Assembly (NCBI RefSeq): GCF_900111105.1
Contig: NZ_FOGC01000001.1
Location: forward strand, 98,323 to 162,322
Reading direction: 5' to 3'
Origin: Rosenbergiella nectarea
Lineage (GTDB): Bacteria > Pseudomonadota > Gammaproteobacteria > Enterobacterales > Enterobacteriaceae
DNA: 64,000 nt
Shown: one piece after another, positions 49,373 to 59,198 of the stretch
Position numbering within the stretch: the stretch's first letter is position 1
How the letters are laid out: every line of letters begins with the position of its first letter
Notes under the pieces: generated by a model
The model's input: only the letters and a program-made list of their open reading frames with translations
What the model was told of the DNA's origin: nothing
The model's database searches: none
Program-made: the position numbers and the translations under genes

Positions 49373-50767
49373 TTAGAGCAGCGCACTGAGGCTCAAGATA
49401 AATAGGTTAACTATTATCAGGGCGAGTAGTAGTGGTGCGACCCAACGAAGATATTGACCATAAGGGACTTTAGCGATGGCTAACCCCCCCATTACAACTC
49501 CCGAGGTGGGGGTAACCAGGTTGACAATACCCGAGGCGGATTGATAGATAGTGACCATCAAATTACGAGGTAAACCTGCGAAGTCGGCGAGTGGTGCCAT
49601 AATAGGCATACTCATCACCGCTAAGCCGGAAGAGGAGGGAATAAGAATAGAGAGAAGCGCTTCCAATCCCCAGCTGACAAAGACGAAAATGAGTGCGGGG
49701 AGTCCAGTTACTATACTTTCTGCAGCATACAGTAATGTATGAGTGATCATGCCATTATCCATCATTACCACTATGCCTCGCGCGATACCAATGATTAATG
49801 CAACGCCCAGTAACTCTTTTGCTCCTTCGATAAAGGTCTCGATAAAAAGACTCTCACTCATTCGTGCGACTATCCCTATCAGGAGCGAAAAGCCTAAAAA
49901 CATGGCAGAAATTTCACCCATCCACCATCCCCTAGCAGACACGCCGTAGATCATGATGGCAAAAGCGCAGGTAAATAGAGTGAGGATAACCTTATGTGTT
50001 CGAGTGAACGCGATATGGACAGGAGCAAGAGTTTCACTACCCTTTTCTCCAGCGAGGTTCGCCAAGCAGGAAGCTTTGGGATCTTTTCTTACCGCAATGG
50101 CATAACGGAGTACCCACGCGACGGCGAGACACCAGCATAGGAGCAACAGTACAATACGCAGCCCCATGCCTTGTGTGAAAGGGATACCTGCTGCATTCGC
50201 CGCAATCACGGTCGCGAAAGGGTTAATTGTCGATCCTAAGGTACCGATCCCTGCACCTAACAAAACAGTCGCTGCGGCAACGAGACGATCGAAACGGGCA
50301 GCGACCATGACAGGAACCAGTAGCGAATAGAAGGGGAGCGATTCTTCTGCCATACCATAGATGGTTCCACCTAACGCAAATAATCCCATTAAAATGGGGA
50401 TCATTAACTCTTCTTTCCCTGCTAGCCTCCCTGTTACCCGCTGGATCCCGGCATCAATCGCACCGGTTTTGGTGGTGATCCCTAAGAACCCGCCAATAAT
50501 AAGTATGAAGAGCGCGACATCGATAGCTGCCGCTTGTCCAGTTCGATGGTTCCATAAGCCGTCTATCGGAGCCAATAAGATATCGGTAATACCCTGCGGA
50601 TTAGCTTGCGTCACCGAATAGGTCCCGGCGACCGGTACTTCAGACCCTAGAAGGGGGTTTAATTCGAGCTGATAATGACCCGCGGGAATGATCCACGTTA
50701 GTATCGCGACAATAATAATTAATATGAAGAGTATCGAGTAAGCAGAAGGGAATTTAAAACTTTTCAT
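49373..50767 (-). CDS. YfcC-family transporter, probable arginine/ornithine exchanger
   Basis: 464-residue integral membrane protein of the YfcC (C4-dicarboxylate carrier-like) family with around 12 hydrophobic segments. Family segments include GGTIYGMAEESLPFY, GIGTLGSTINPFATVIA and a C-terminal LIPSSSGLAVMSMP and LVTPTSGVVMGG pair. Co-location with arcA, arcC and arcB indicates arginine uptake in exchange for ornithine. This role is inferred from context. A stem-loop separates it from arcB. Confidence 0.85.
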   Translation of the reverse strand: MKSFKFPSAYSILFILIIIVAILTWIIPAGHYQLELNPLLGSEVPVAGTYSVTQANPQGITDILLAPIDGLWNHRTGQAAAIDVALFILIIGGFLGITTKTGAIDAGIQRVTGRLAGKEELMIPILMGLFALGGTIYGMAEESLPFYSLLVPVMVAARFDRLVAAATVLLGAGIGTLGSTINPFATVIAANAAGIPFTQGMGLRIVLLLLCWCLAVAWVLRYAIAVRKDPKASCLANLAGEKGSETLAPVHIAFTRTHKVILTLFTCAFAIMIYGVSARGWWMGEISAMFLGFSLLIGIVARMSESLFIETFIEGAKELLGVALIIGIARGIVVMMDNGMITHTLLYAAESIVTGLPALIFVFVSWGLEALLSILIPSSSGLAVMSMPIMAPLADFAGLPRNLMVTIYQSASGIVNLVTPTSGVVMGGLAIAKVPYGQYLRWVAPLLLALIIVNLFILSLSALL

Positions 50768-50779
50768 AACTGAGCTCCA

Positions 50780-50802
50780 CGGTAGGGTATTTCACCCTAC
50801 CG
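50780..50802 (-). other. Intercistronic stem-loop between arcB and the YfcC-type gene
   Basis: A 9-base perfect stem CGGTAGGGT / ACCCTACCG with a 5-base loop. On the minus strand it is followed directly by the GGAG ribosome site of the transporter gene and has no U-tract. It may affect mRNA stability or translation of the transporter. Confidence 0.6.
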
Positions 50803-50809
50803 TTTTAAT

Positions 50810-51820
50810 TTAGTCAGCGAGCGTCGCAACCATAACCGCTTTAATGGTATGCATCCGATTTTCAGCTTGATCAAACACGATAGAGTGTGAAGATTCGAAA
50901 ACCTCTTCAGTCACTTCTAATCCGGTTAACCCAAACTGTTGGGCTATTTTTTGTCCTATTGCGGTGTCTGCATTATGGAAGGCGGGTAGGCAGTGCATAA
51001 ATTTAACTTGCGGATTTTGAGTCGCTTCTACTACTTTCTGATTGACCTGATAAGGTTGCATTATCGATAAACGTTGCTGCCAAGCTTCTTCGGCTTCTCC
51101 CATGGAGACCCAAACATCGGTATAAAGGAAATCGACCCCATCAACACCGTCTTCGACTTGATCGGTAAGCGTTATTTTTGCACCACTCTTTTCGGCTATG
51201 ACCCGGCAAGTGTTGACGAGACCTTCTTCTGGCCAAAAGGCTGTGGGGGCCACCAGACGAATATCCATCCCCATTATCGCAGCACCGACCAGAAGAGAGT
51301 TACCCATATTATTTCTCGCATCGCCAAGGTAGGCGAAACGGATATCTGCTAGGGCTTTACCTGGTGAATGTTCCAGCATGGTCATCAGATCAGCTAAAAT
51401 TTGAGTGGGATGAAATTGGTCGGTCAGGCCATTCCAAACAGGAACGCCAGCAAATTGTGCAAGTTCCTCCACGATTTCCTGACCATAACCACGGTATTCA
51501 ATGCCGTCATACATCCGGCCAAGTACTCGGGCAGTATCTTTCATCGTCTCTTTATGGCCAATTTGAGAGCCCGAAGGCCCCAGATAAGTGATTTGTGCGC
51601 CTTGGTCGAAAGCGGCGACCTCAAATGCGCAGCGTGTCCGCGTCGAGGTTTTCTCGAAGATAAGGGCGATATTTTTATGTAAAAGCCGCTGTTTTTCGTG
51701 ACCGGATTTTTTGTCTGCTTTGAGCTCTAGCGCTAAGTCAATTAACTGGGTTATTTCATCTGCATTAAAGTCGAGAAGTTTTAAAAAATGTCGATTTTTG
51801 AGTGAGTGTGTCATGGTCAT
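50810..51820 (-). CDS. arcB: Ornithine carbamoyltransferase, catabolic (ArcB type)
   Basis: 336-residue transcarbamylase. In the deiminase pathway it converts citrulline and phosphate to ornithine and carbamoyl phosphate. The carbamoyl-phosphate motif STRTR is at 59-63, HPTQ near 135 and HCLPAFH near 275. It is clearly related to ArgI at 54555-55565 in this window but differs along its whole length. The arc context, not the sequence alone, makes the catabolic assignment. It ends the arcA-arcC-arcB run, 4 bases after arcC. Confidence 0.9.
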   Translation of the reverse strand: MTMTHSLKNRHFLKLLDFNADEITQLIDLALELKADKKSGHEKQRLLHKNIALIFEKTSTRTRCAFEVAAFDQGAQITYLGPSGSQIGHKETMKDTARVLGRMYDGIEYRGYGQEIVEELAQFAGVPVWNGLTDQFHPTQILADLMTMLEHSPGKALADIRFAYLGDARNNMGNSLLVGAAIMGMDIRLVAPTAFWPEEGLVNTCRVIAEKSGAKITLTDQVEDGVDGVDFLYTDVWVSMGEAEEAWQQRLSIMQPYQVNQKVVEATQNPQVKFMHCLPAFHNADTAIGQKIAQQFGLTGLEVTEEVFESSHSIVFDQAENRMHTIKAVMVATLAD

Positions 51821-51824
51821 TTCC

Positions 51825-52742
51825 TTATGATGAATGGGATGGATAAATACGTGTCCCTTGCTTACCGTTTAAAATATCGAGTGCATCATCTAGCGCACCG
51901 ATTGCGGCAATTCCTTGGGTCTTTTCGACAAATGCACAACAGGCTTGTACTTTCGGACCCATTGACCCCTGATCAAACGTTATAGTATTTAATTCTTGGC
52001 AAGTAATATCGCTGATCGCAGATTGTTGAGGCGTGTTCCAATCGAGATACACTGCTTTTGCATCGGTGAGGATAAGCAGTGCATCTGCGTCTAACTCCTC
52101 AGCCAACAGTGCTGCGGCGAGATCTTTATCCACTACCGCAGGCGTACCTTGTAAACGGGCCCCTTGTTCGATCACCGGTACGCCACCGCCTCCACAACAG
52201 ATCACTAAATGGTCGTCTTCAAGTAGGCGGGCAATCGCCGGAGTCTCGAGGATTTTTTTCGGGCGCGGTGACGCGACGACTCGGCGGAAAGTGTCGCCAT
52301 CAGGCTTAATCTGCCAAGTAGTATCTAAATAGGGAAGCTGCTCCTGCTGATAACTGGGGCCGATATATTTGTTGGGGGAGTGATAAGCGGGATCATCACT
52401 GTCAGTTAATACTTGTGTTATCACACAAACTGCGGAACAGTTTGGAAGATAATTGTGCAAGGCTTGTTGTAATAGATAGCCAATCATCCCTTGAGTTTCA
52501 GCCACTAATATATCAAGGGGGTAGGGCGATGTAGCTTGGTAAGCTTCATTTTGTAAGGCTAATAACCCGACCTGTGGGCCATTACCATGAACCAACACAA
52601 TACGCCAATCTCGGCTGAGTACCGCAAGTTGTTGAGCCGCCAATTCAATATTTTTCTGCTGTAGATCAGCCTCTAAAGGCTGACCTCTCTTCAATAGTGC
52701 GTTACCGCCAAGGGCAACAACCAGCGTGGGTTTTGTACTCAT
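51825..52742 (-). CDS. arcC: Carbamate kinase ArcC
   Basis: Makes ATP from carbamoyl phosphate and ADP, the energy-yielding step of the arginine deiminase pathway. The product is 305 residues. Amino-acid-kinase motifs: [13 protein letters not shown] near 8-20, VHGNGPQVG near 50, the [11 protein letters not shown] region, CCGGGGVPV near 182, and [11 protein letters not shown]. Its ATG overlaps the arcA stop by four bases. Confidence 0.96.
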   Translation of the reverse strand: MSTKPTLVVALGGNALLKRGQPLEADLQQKNIELAAQQLAVLSRDWRIVLVHGNGPQVGLLALQNEAYQATSPYPLDILVAETQGMIGYLLQQALHNYLPNCSAVCVITQVLTDSDDPAYHSPNKYIGPSYQQEQLPYLDTTWQIKPDGDTFRRVVASPRPKKILETPAIARLLEDDHLVICCGGGGVPVIEQGARLQGTPAVVDKDLAAALLAEELDADALLILTDAKAVYLDWNTPQQSAISDITCQELNTITFDQGSMGPKVQACCAFVEKTQGIAAIGALDDALDILNGKQGTRIYPSHSS

Positions 52743-53974
52743 GAGCGGACTCCCTCTAAATCATCACGTTCTAGTGGGCAACTCATACACCTCGCTCCAC
52801 CACGCCCTCTCCCTAGCTCATCCCCACGAATGGTTAAGATCTTTATTCCGGCCTTATCGTATTTTTCATTGGTGCGTAAATTCCGATCATAGCCGACTAC
52901 CACACCCGGTCTGAGGGTGAGCACATTATTAGCATCGTTCCACTGTTCACGTTCTGACTCAAAAATATCGCCACCCGTGGTGATAAAACGGATTTCAGTC
53001 ACGGCAAGAGCTTCCTCAAGAAGGGCAACGAGAGGACGGGGGGAATGGTGCTTAATTCCACCTTTTCCATCTGGAGTCAGCATCCAACATGGCATATCGG
53101 CTTGAATAATCTCAGGATAGATCGAAAAGGTGTCAATATCGAGATGAGTCATAACCGTATCGAGGTGCATACAAGCACGATGTTTTGGCAGCTCAACTAA
53201 AATGACTTTATTCGCTTGTTGGTGGTGGAAAAGCGAGGTTGCGAGGAATTCAACGCCTTGAATCGTGGTTCGTTCGGATAAGCCAATCAATACTGTGCCA
53301 TGGCCAATAACTAAGACATCTCCTCCTTCAAGGGTGGCATGATCGTAGCGCCGCTCTTCATTACCGTAGTAATTGATATACTGATTATCTTGGAAAAGTG
53401 GGTGCCAGCGGTAAATCGCCCGCAAATTATCGGTTTCTCGTTGCCGAGCTGGTTTTGCCATAGGATTGATACTGACACCTTGATAGATCCAACATGAAGT
53501 ATCGCGAGTGAATAAGTGGTTAGGGAGCGGCCGAGTGATAAACGGCGATTGCATGGGCGAGATAGTGCGTGATTTAAGAAGTGTTTCGGGGATTTCCTGC
53601 CAAGTGAGTCCACCCGTCAGATAACGTGAGAGTTGATCGGCAGGGAGATCCGCTAACCACTCTCTAAGGGGGGATGCCAAGGTTGGCCCTAATCGGTAAT
53701 CAGAGAGTTGGGCTGACAGCAGCCAGTCACGCGCTTCAGTGTTTTGTAACGTTTCGGCTAAGAGTTCGCCAAGGAGTAAGACGTTGATATTTTGATCGCG
53801 GAGGAGTTGGGCGAATTGATTATGTTCCTCCACGGCACGTTCAACACAAAGTACATCATCGAACAGTAATTCCTGGCAGTTTGACGGGGTGAGACGCTGC
53901 AAACTTAAAAGAGGTCGATGCAGCATGACTGTTCTCAGTTGACCAATTTCCGAACCTACATAATGACGTTCCAT
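52739..53974 (-). CDS. arcA: Arginine deiminase ArcA
   Basis: Hydrolyses arginine to citrulline and ammonia and supports anaerobic energy gain and acid tolerance. The product is 411 residues. The catalytic Cys396 lies in ARCMSCP near the C terminus, the catalytic His in MHLDTVMTH, and the substrate-binding Asp in [16 protein letters not shown] carries the catalytic Glu. It is the first gene of arcA-arcC-arcB-transporter-argR paralogue and has a long upstream region. Confidence 0.96.
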   Translation of the reverse strand: MERHYVGSEIGQLRTVMLHRPLLSLQRLTPSNCQELLFDDVLCVERAVEEHNQFAQLLRDQNINVLLLGELLAETLQNTEARDWLLSAQLSDYRLGPTLASPLREWLADLPADQLSRYLTGGLTWQEIPETLLKSRTISPMQSPFITRPLPNHLFTRDTSCWIYQGVSINPMAKPARQRETDNLRAIYRWHPLFQDNQYINYYGNEERRYDHATLEGGDVLVIGHGTVLIGLSERTTIQGVEFLATSLFHHQQANKVILVELPKHRACMHLDTVMTHLDIDTFSIYPEIIQADMPCWMLTPDGKGGIKHHSPRPLVALLEEALAVTEIRFITTGGDIFESEREQWNDANNVLTLRPGVVVGYDRNLRTNEKYDKAGIKILTIRGDELGRGRGGARCMSCPLERDDLEGVRS

Positions 53975-54512
53975 AGAAATTCCTTCTTCTCAAGATAAGG
54001 CGGGTGATCCCCGCATGGGATAAGAGCGATATCGCGGAGTATGCGATTCACGCAGGTGAGAAAAAGAGAGGTGGATCACATTAAAATGGGCCTTGTTCGC
54101 TATCTGAACCGGGTCTGATTTAAGTCAGAAAAGTAGCTATTTTTTTTAATTATAAAATGGGTAACTATTTAATAAAAAAGATTTTATTCTCAGGAAGACA
54201 CCCGTTGAATCCAGTGGGTATTGATGGGTACATAGCGCTATTCAGGTAGGAGTTTAAGGGATTTTCTGTAAGCGGAGAGACACTGATCCATAAAATGAAA
54301 ATTTACGCAGAATATTAAGATTATATAAGATTATATTTTTGTGATGAGGGATTAGGTATTTATAAATAGTTTGGCAAATAAATACGTTATCGACGATCTC
54401 ATCTATACCGTTCCATCAGATAATGATTTTATTCGCATAAAATTTCTTATGGATTTCAGCGTAGACCCTTCAGCGTTAGCAGAGGGGAAATAGTTGAATA
54501 GAGATTCGCGTA
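53975..54512. promoter_or_regulatory. Long gene-free region upstream of arcA
   Basis: About 540 AT-rich bases with no convincing gene on either strand. It should hold the arcA promoter and operators. The palindrome at 54114-54129 and a weak CRP-like half site (GATCACA near 54075) are the only elements I can name. The right half (54130-54512) is unexplained. Confidence 0.5.
54114..54129. promoter_or_regulatory. FNR-like palindrome upstream of arcA
   Basis: TCTGATTTAAGTCAGA has perfect five-base arms. CTGAT and GTCAG match seven of ten positions of the FNR half-sites TTGAT and ATCAA. Deiminase operons are commonly induced without oxygen by FNR-type regulators, which makes this a reasonable candidate site about 140 bases before arcA. 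Confidence 0.4.
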
Positions 54513-54543
54513 AGAATAGCCTCCTATAAGGCTATTCTTTTTC
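54513..54543. terminator. Stem-loop downstream of argI
   Basis: Stem AGAATAGCC / GGCTATTCT around an 8-base loop. The T-run lies on the plus-strand side, while argI reads on the minus strand, where only TT follows the stem. It probably ends argI but would work better for a plus-strand transcript from the gene-free region. Confidence 0.65.
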
Positions 54544-54554
54544 GACATTAGTGT

Positions 54555-55565
54555 TTAGAGCTGAGCGCTTAAAGTTGCCACCATTAAGGCTTTGATGCTG
54601 TGCATCCGGTTTTCGGCTTGATCAAAGACAATACTGTGTGACGATTCGAAAACCTCATCCGTGACTTCGATGCCTTGCGGTAAATCGTATTGTTCCGCAA
54701 TCTGCTTACCGACTACGGTCTCGGTGTCATGGAAGGCGGGTAAGCAGTGTAGGAACTTAACCTGCGGATTACCTGTAGCAGTGATCACCTGTTGGTTCAC
54801 CTGATAATCGCGCAATAGTGCTATACGCTCTTCCCACACTTCTTTCGGTTCGCCCATAGACACCCAGACATCGGTATAGAGGAAATCAGCCCCGTTAACC
54901 CCTTCTTCCACATTTTCGGTTAAGGTGATTGTTCCGCCGTGTTGTGAAGCCAATGCCTGACACTCCGCCACTAACTCAGCGGCGGGCCAACAGGCTTGTG
55001 GTGCCACCATCACTAGCTGTAATCCGGTCAGTGCAGCGGCTTCCAATAAGGTATTACCCATATTGTTTTGCGCATCCCCTAGATAGGCCAGCTTAATCTT
55101 ATTCCACGGTGTGTCAGGGAGATGTTCTTGCATAGTGAGTAAATCGGCCAGTAACTGCGTCGGGTGAAACTCGGTGGTTAAGCCATTCCATACCGGCACT
55201 TGTGCATACTTTGCCAAGGTTTCAACAATCGATTGGCCATATCCCCGATACTGAATACCGTCATACATTCTGCCCAGCACCCGCGCCGAGTCTTTGATTG
55301 ATTCTTTATGGCCAATTTGACTACCGCTTGCCCCCAAATACGTAACTCCGGCCCCTTGATCGTAGGCGGCGACTTCAAAAGAGCAGCGGGTACGCGTCGA
55401 GTCTTTCTCAAAGATCAGCGCGATATTTTTACCTGCGAGATAACGGTGCTCGGTTCCCTGTTTTTTTGCACGTTTTAAGTCTGCGGCAAGGGTGAGAAGA
55501 TGGGTTAACTCTTGCTGGGAACAATCGAGTAATCGTAGAATCGACCGCTGGTACAGTGAAGACAT
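54555..55565 (-). CDS. argI: Ornithine carbamoyltransferase, anabolic ArgI
   Basis: Makes citrulline from ornithine and carbamoyl phosphate in arginine biosynthesis. The product is 336 residues (E. coli 334). STRTR is at 56-60, followed by HPTQ and HCLPAFHD motifs. Tandem ARG boxes just upstream and the neighbour rraB, as in E. coli, identify it as the anabolic enzyme, in contrast with the arcB-type gene at 50810-51820. Confidence 0.96.
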   Translation of the reverse strand: MSSLYQRSILRLLDCSQQELTHLLTLAADLKRAKKQGTEHRYLAGKNIALIFEKDSTRTRCSFEVAAYDQGAGVTYLGASGSQIGHKESIKDSARVLGRMYDGIQYRGYGQSIVETLAKYAQVPVWNGLTTEFHPTQLLADLLTMQEHLPDTPWNKIKLAYLGDAQNNMGNTLLEAAALTGLQLVMVAPQACWPAAELVAECQALASQHGGTITLTENVEEGVNGADFLYTDVWVSMGEPKEVWEERIALLRDYQVNQQVITATGNPQVKFLHCLPAFHDTETVVGKQIAEQYDLPQGIEVTDEVFESSHSIVFDQAENRMHSIKALMVATLSAQL

Positions 55566-55580
55566 GACGCACTCCCTAAT

Positions 55581-55619
55581 ATTGAATTGATATTCAATTT
55601 ATATGACTAATAATTCACT
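55581..55619. promoter_or_regulatory. Tandem ARG boxes of argI
   Basis: Box 1 (55581-55598) ATTGAATTGATATTCAAT and box 2 (55602-55619) TATGACTAATAATTCACT are separated by three bases, the normal spacing for an ArgR hexamer. Box 1 is nearly perfect to the consensus. They lie 15 bases upstream of the argI ATG. Confidence 0.9.
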
Positions 55620-55720
55620 TTCAACTTATTTCGATGATTATCGATTTAGGGAGTAGTGCCAAGGCGCGGTGTGTGGGAAAATAGCCCCAATATTCCAGCG
55701 TGTAGCGAAAGAGGTATTGT

Positions 55721-56143
55721 ATGTCCAGTGAAGAATTATTAGCCGAGCAACGTGAAGAAACGTTAGCGATTATCGAAGAGTTACTGGAAGACGGCAGCGA
55801 TCCAGATGCGCTTTACACAATTGAACATCATTTTTCTTGTGATAGCTTTGACGCACTTGAAAAAGCCGCAGTCGATGCCTTTAAAGCGGGTTATGAAGTA
55901 ACGGAGCCGGAAGAATTAGAACTTGAAGATGGTACCACCGTGATGTGCGTGGACATCATTAGCGAATCCGCACTAAACCCTGAATTAATCGATGTGCAAG
56001 TTGCTCAACTTGTCTCTATCGCCAGTAAACATAACGTTGATTATGACGGTTGGGGCACTTACTTCGAAGATCCGGACGCGCAAGACGAAGAGGATGACGA
56101 AGACGACGCTATCGATGAAGACGATAATGGTGTTCGCCATTAA
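55721..56143 (+). CDS. rraB: Ribonuclease E inhibitor RraB
   Basis: Acidic protein that binds RNase E and modulates degradosome activity in E. coli. The product is 140 residues (E. coli 138), with [31 protein letters not shown] (in parts) and a strongly acidic Asp/Glu tail ending GVRH, as in the family. It is divergent from argI and followed by miaE. Confidence 0.96.
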   Translation: MSSEELLAEQREETLAIIEELLEDGSDPDALYTIEHHFSCDSFDALEKAAVDAFKAGYEVTEPEELELEDGTTVMCVDIISESALNPELIDVQVAQLVSIASKHNVDYDGWGTYFEDPDAQDEEDDEDDAIDEDDNGVRH

Positions 56144-56197
56144 TATTTCGCACACAGCAGCAAAGTCTGCTGTGTTTTTCTCAGCCAACACGATGCT

Positions 56198-56965
56198 ATG
56201 AATACCCAAACGTTACTGCAACCCATTCAACAATTCCTCCACTGCCAGACCCCAGAAGCTTGGATTAACGAAGCGCGTAAACCGGAAAATTTACCGCTAC
56301 TTTTAACGGATCACCTGGTTTGTGAATTGAAAGCAGCGCTCACTGCGACATGGCTTGTTCGCAAATATGTGGCGGATAAACCCAGTGGCGAAGCGATTCT
56401 CGATTGGCTCAAACCCTATGAAGCGTTCGTTTACCGTGAGATGCCCGATCCTGATTTTATCCGTGCGCACAAGGGGCTGAGTCGCCCGGTCACCACCGCC
56501 ACTGACTACGCGTGGGCAGGGGAGCTGGTGGAAAAGATGATGTTATTGATCAAAGAAGAGCTCCATCACTTTTACCAAGTATGGGAAATTATGCAGCAGC
56601 GGGGGATCGCCTACCAAAAGATGACCGCCAGTCGCTATGCAAAATCGCTCATGCGTGAGGTGACCACTCACGAGCCGATGACGCTGGTGGATAAACTCAT
56701 TTGTGGTGCCTACATTGAAGCGCGGTCATGCGAACGCTTTGCAGCGTTGGCTCCTTATTTAGACCCGGAGTTAGAAAAGTTTTATACCTCGCTACTCCGC
56801 TCTGAAGCACGCCATTATCAAGACTATCTGCACTTAGCCCAGCAAATTGCCGAGTTTGATATTACCGCTCGAGTACAGGCGATTGGGCGTGCCGAAGCAC
56901 AGCTGATTAGCTCGCCTGATCCTGAGCTACGCTTTCACAGTGGGTGCCCTATCCATTTATTGTGA
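56198..56965 (+). CDS. miaE: tRNA 2-methylthio-N6-isopentenyladenosine(37) hydroxylase MiaE
   Basis: Non-heme diiron monooxygenase that hydroxylates ms2i6A37 of tRNAs, an oxygen-dependent modification known from Salmonella and absent from E. coli K-12. The product is 255 residues (Salmonella 270). Diiron-type Glu and His pairs are visible in KEELHHFYQV near 125, EARSCERF near 170 and SEARHYQDYL near 205. The position next to rraB is the same as in Salmonella. Confidence 0.94.
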   Translation: MNTQTLLQPIQQFLHCQTPEAWINEARKPENLPLLLTDHLVCELKAALTATWLVRKYVADKPSGEAILDWLKPYEAFVYREMPDPDFIRAHKGLSRPVTTATDYAWAGELVEKMMLLIKEELHHFYQVWEIMQQRGIAYQKMTASRYAKSLMREVTTHEPMTLVDKLICGAYIEARSCERFAALAPYLDPELEKFYTSLLRSEARHYQDYLHLAQQIAEFDITARVQAIGRAEAQLISSPDPELRFHSGCPIHLL

Positions 56966-56968
56966 ACG

Positions 56969-57000
56969 GATAGTAACGACTCGCCGGAGTCGTTACTATC
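56969..57000. terminator. Long stem-loop between convergent miaE and glnQ
   Basis: A 14-base perfect stem GATAGTAACGACTC / GAGTCGTTACTATC with a 4-base loop GCCG, starting 4 bases after the miaE stop and ending 4 bases before the glnQ stop. It fills the gap exactly and has no U-tract. Confidence 0.5.
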
Positions 57001-57004
57001 GGGC

Positions 57005-57736
57005 TCAAGAGACATGCCGTAAAAATGTCTGCAGCCGTTCACAACCTTGCCCTTCACTCAGTAGTTTTTGGGGGGAGCCATCTTCGGCAATGGTTCCGCC
57101 ATCAATAAAAATTAAGCGAGAAGCCACATCGCGTGCAAAACCTATTTCGTGAGTCACGATTACCATGGTCATCCCTTCTTCGGCAAGAGACTGCATGACT
57201 TGCAAAACTTCATGCCGTAATTCTGGATCGAGCGCGGAAGTTGGCTCATCAAACAACATCATTTTGGGTTTTATCGCTAAAGCTCGCGCGATGGCGACAC
57301 GTTGCTGTTGCCCGCCTGATAATTCAGCAGGATAGTGATCCGCGCGACTGCTCAATCCCACTCGTTCGAGTAATTCTAGTGCTATGCGTTTAGCGTCACT
57401 TTTACTACTATGGCGGACTCGTAACGGGCCAAACATGACATTCTCTAGCGCGGTCAGGTGAGGGAATAAATGAAATTGCTGAAAGACCATGCCTGCTTCT
57501 CGGCGAATGTCGCACTCGTTGAGGTGTGGGTCTGTCATATGCATCCCCGCAACGACAAGGGTACCAGAACTGATCTCTTCCAGCTTGTTGATACAGCGTA
57601 GCAGTGTCGACTTACCGGAACCGGAAGGGCCAATAATCACCACAACCTCGCCGCTTTCTACCTGCAGGGAGATATCGTGCAACACTTCTGTTTTACCAAA
57701 ATGTTTAGAGACGTTTTGAAATTCCACCATATTCAT
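57005..57736 (-). CDS. glnQ: Glutamine-type amino-acid ABC transporter ATPase
   Basis: Energises a polar amino-acid importer. The ATG at 57736 overlaps the permease stop (ATGA) and gives 243 residues. An ATG two codons later ([12 protein letters not shown]) matches E. coli GlnQ (240). A frame open 29 codons upstream is ignored. Walker [10 protein letters not shown] is at 36-44, the signature [10 protein letters not shown] near 139, and Walker [15 protein letters not shown] follows. Similarity to E. coli GlnQ is high through the whole protein. Confidence 0.92.
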   Translation of the reverse strand: MNMVEFQNVSKHFGKTEVLHDISLQVESGEVVVIIGPSGSGKSTLLRCINKLEEISSGTLVVAGMHMTDPHLNECDIRREAGMVFQQFHLFPHLTALENVMFGPLRVRHSSKSDAKRIALELLERVGLSSRADHYPAELSGGQQQRVAIARALAIKPKMMLFDEPTSALDPELRHEVLQVMQSLAEEGMTMVIVTHEIGFARDVASRLIFIDGGTIAEDGSPQKLLSEGQGCERLQTFLRHVS

Positions 57737-58389
57737 AAGATATGCATCCTTTTCTCTAGCACTTTCAGTAAGAAGCTTAAGCAGAGTGTTACCACCAAGT
57801 AGAGTGCGGCAACGGCCGTCCACACTTCTAAGGCACGAAAGTTACCGGCGATGATTTCTTGCCCTTCTCGGGTCAGTTCCGCCACACCAATAACAATAAA
57901 CAGTGAAGTATCTTTGATACTGATAATCCATTGGTTACCTAACGCCGGGATCATCCTTCGTAGCGCCAGCGGCATGATGATGTGCCATAGCGTAGCTCGG
58001 GAAGAAAGGCCCATGGCTAAGCCTGCCTCTTTAAAGCCTTTATTAATCGACAGGATTGCTCCACGGGTAATTTCGGCAATATAGGCACCCGAATTAATCA
58101 TAATGGTGACGACCGCGGCGGTGATCGGTTCAATTCTAATGGGCAGTAGTAGTGGCAGGGCGAAATAGATAAACATGACCTGCACCATGATAGGGGTGCC
58201 GCGGATCAATTCGACAAAAATCAGCGAAATCGTTTTACTTATACGGCCACCTAATGCGCGAGCAATCCCGGCAATTAAACCGATAAAAAACCCACCACAC
58301 AAGCCAACCAAAGAGATAAAAAGAGTGAGTTTAAGCCCCTGTAACAGTATAGGAATAGCTTGCCACACGTAGGTAAAATCAAAATTCAT
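57733..58389 (-). CDS. glnP: Glutamine-type amino-acid ABC transporter permease
   Basis: Inner-membrane permease of the HisMQ/GlnP family, 218 residues (E. coli GlnP 219). Five or so hydrophobic helices, the [14 protein letters not shown] segment and the EAA-type loop [22 protein letters not shown] (here in parts) are visible. It overlaps glnQ by four bases and follows a terminator-like hairpin after glnH. Confidence 0.92.
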   Translation of the reverse strand: MNFDFTYVWQAIPILLQGLKLTLFISLVGLCGGFFIGLIAGIARALGGRISKTISLIFVELIRGTPIMVQVMFIYFALPLLLPIRIEPITAAVVTIMINSGAYIAEITRGAILSINKGFKEAGLAMGLSSRATLWHIIMPLALRRMIPALGNQWIISIKDTSLFIVIGVAELTREGQEIIAGNFRALEVWTAVAALYLVVTLCLSFLLKVLEKRMHIL

Positions 58390-58411
58390 AAGCGGTGTCC
58401 GTCAACAATAA

Positions 58412-58441
58412 CAAAAAGGTTGGCCAGCAGCGCTGGCCAAC
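58412..58441 (-). terminator. Terminator-like hairpin between glnH and glnP
   Basis: On the minus strand a 10-base perfect stem GTTGGCCAGC / GCTGGCCAAC with a 3-base loop is followed by CTTTTTG. It lies right after the glnH stop and may lower glnPQ transcription relative to the binding protein. Confidence 0.75.
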
Positions 58442-58445
58442 AAGA

Positions 58446-59198
58446 CTACTTAGGCGCTTTATCGAACCACTTTTTATAAATTTTCGCGTAAGTGCCATCC
58501 GCTTTAAGCGCGGCAAGCGCTTTATTGACTTGCGCGGTGTAAGGGCTATTTTTCTGTAAGGCGAAACCATATTGTTGAGGTAAGACGCTATCATTTTGGC
58601 CAGTAGCTTTAATTTTTCCATTCCCTGAAACCTTGATGTAATACATGACGTTAGGGGAGTCATGAACCACGGCATCGATATTACCCGCCTGTAAATCCAA
58701 ATAGGCGTTATCAATATTCGGGAATTCAACGTAATCCGCTTTAACGTGAGCTTTCATATAGGTCGCCCCAGAGGTTCCCTGTTTAAGCCCCACTTTTTTT
58801 CCGGCTAAATCACTGAACTTTGTAATACCGTTTGCACTGCTTTTAACCGCCATCAGTAAATCTGCATCATAATAAGGCGCGCTAAAATCAACGGCTTGAG
58901 CACGCACTGGCGTAATAGTGATCCCTGCCATGGCGACATCCAAATTACGGGACTGAAGACCGGGAATTAGCCCTGAAAAGTCCATCGGTTGTAATCGGTA
59001 ATCGACGCCCATTTTTTTAGCAATGGCGTCCCAAAGATCGACATCAAAGCCGACATATTTATCTGCTTGTTTAAATTCGAAAGGGACAAATGCGGTATCG
59101 ACGCCGACATTGAGGGTCTCCTTCGCTAACACGCTGGCACTGAATAACGTTGAAAGTAATGTGAAGCCTACACTTATTTTCTTGATGGTCGTGAACAT
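58446..59198 (-). CDS. glnH: Glutamine-type amino-acid periplasmic binding protein
   Basis: Captures the amino acid in the periplasm for GlnPQ. The ATG at 59198 follows AAAGGAAAT and gives 250 residues (E. coli GlnH 248) with a signal peptide of about 23 residues. A frame open 25 codons upstream is ignored. The DTAFVPFEFKQADKYVGFD block (in parts), MDFSGLIPGLQ, AGITIT and PNIDNAYLDLQ match GlnH. Glutamine is the likely substrate, but an RpiR-type neighbour leaves room for another. Confidence 0.92.
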   Translation of the reverse strand: MFTTIKKISVGFTLLSTLFSASVLAKETLNVGVDTAFVPFEFKQADKYVGFDVDLWDAIAKKMGVDYRLQPMDFSGLIPGLQSRNLDVAMAGITITPVRAQAVDFSAPYYDADLLMAVKSSANGITKFSDLAGKKVGLKQGTSGATYMKAHVKADYVEFPNIDNAYLDLQAGNIDAVVHDSPNVMYYIKVSGNGKIKATGQNDSVLPQQYGFALQKNSPYTAQVNKALAALKADGTYAKIYKKWFDKAPK

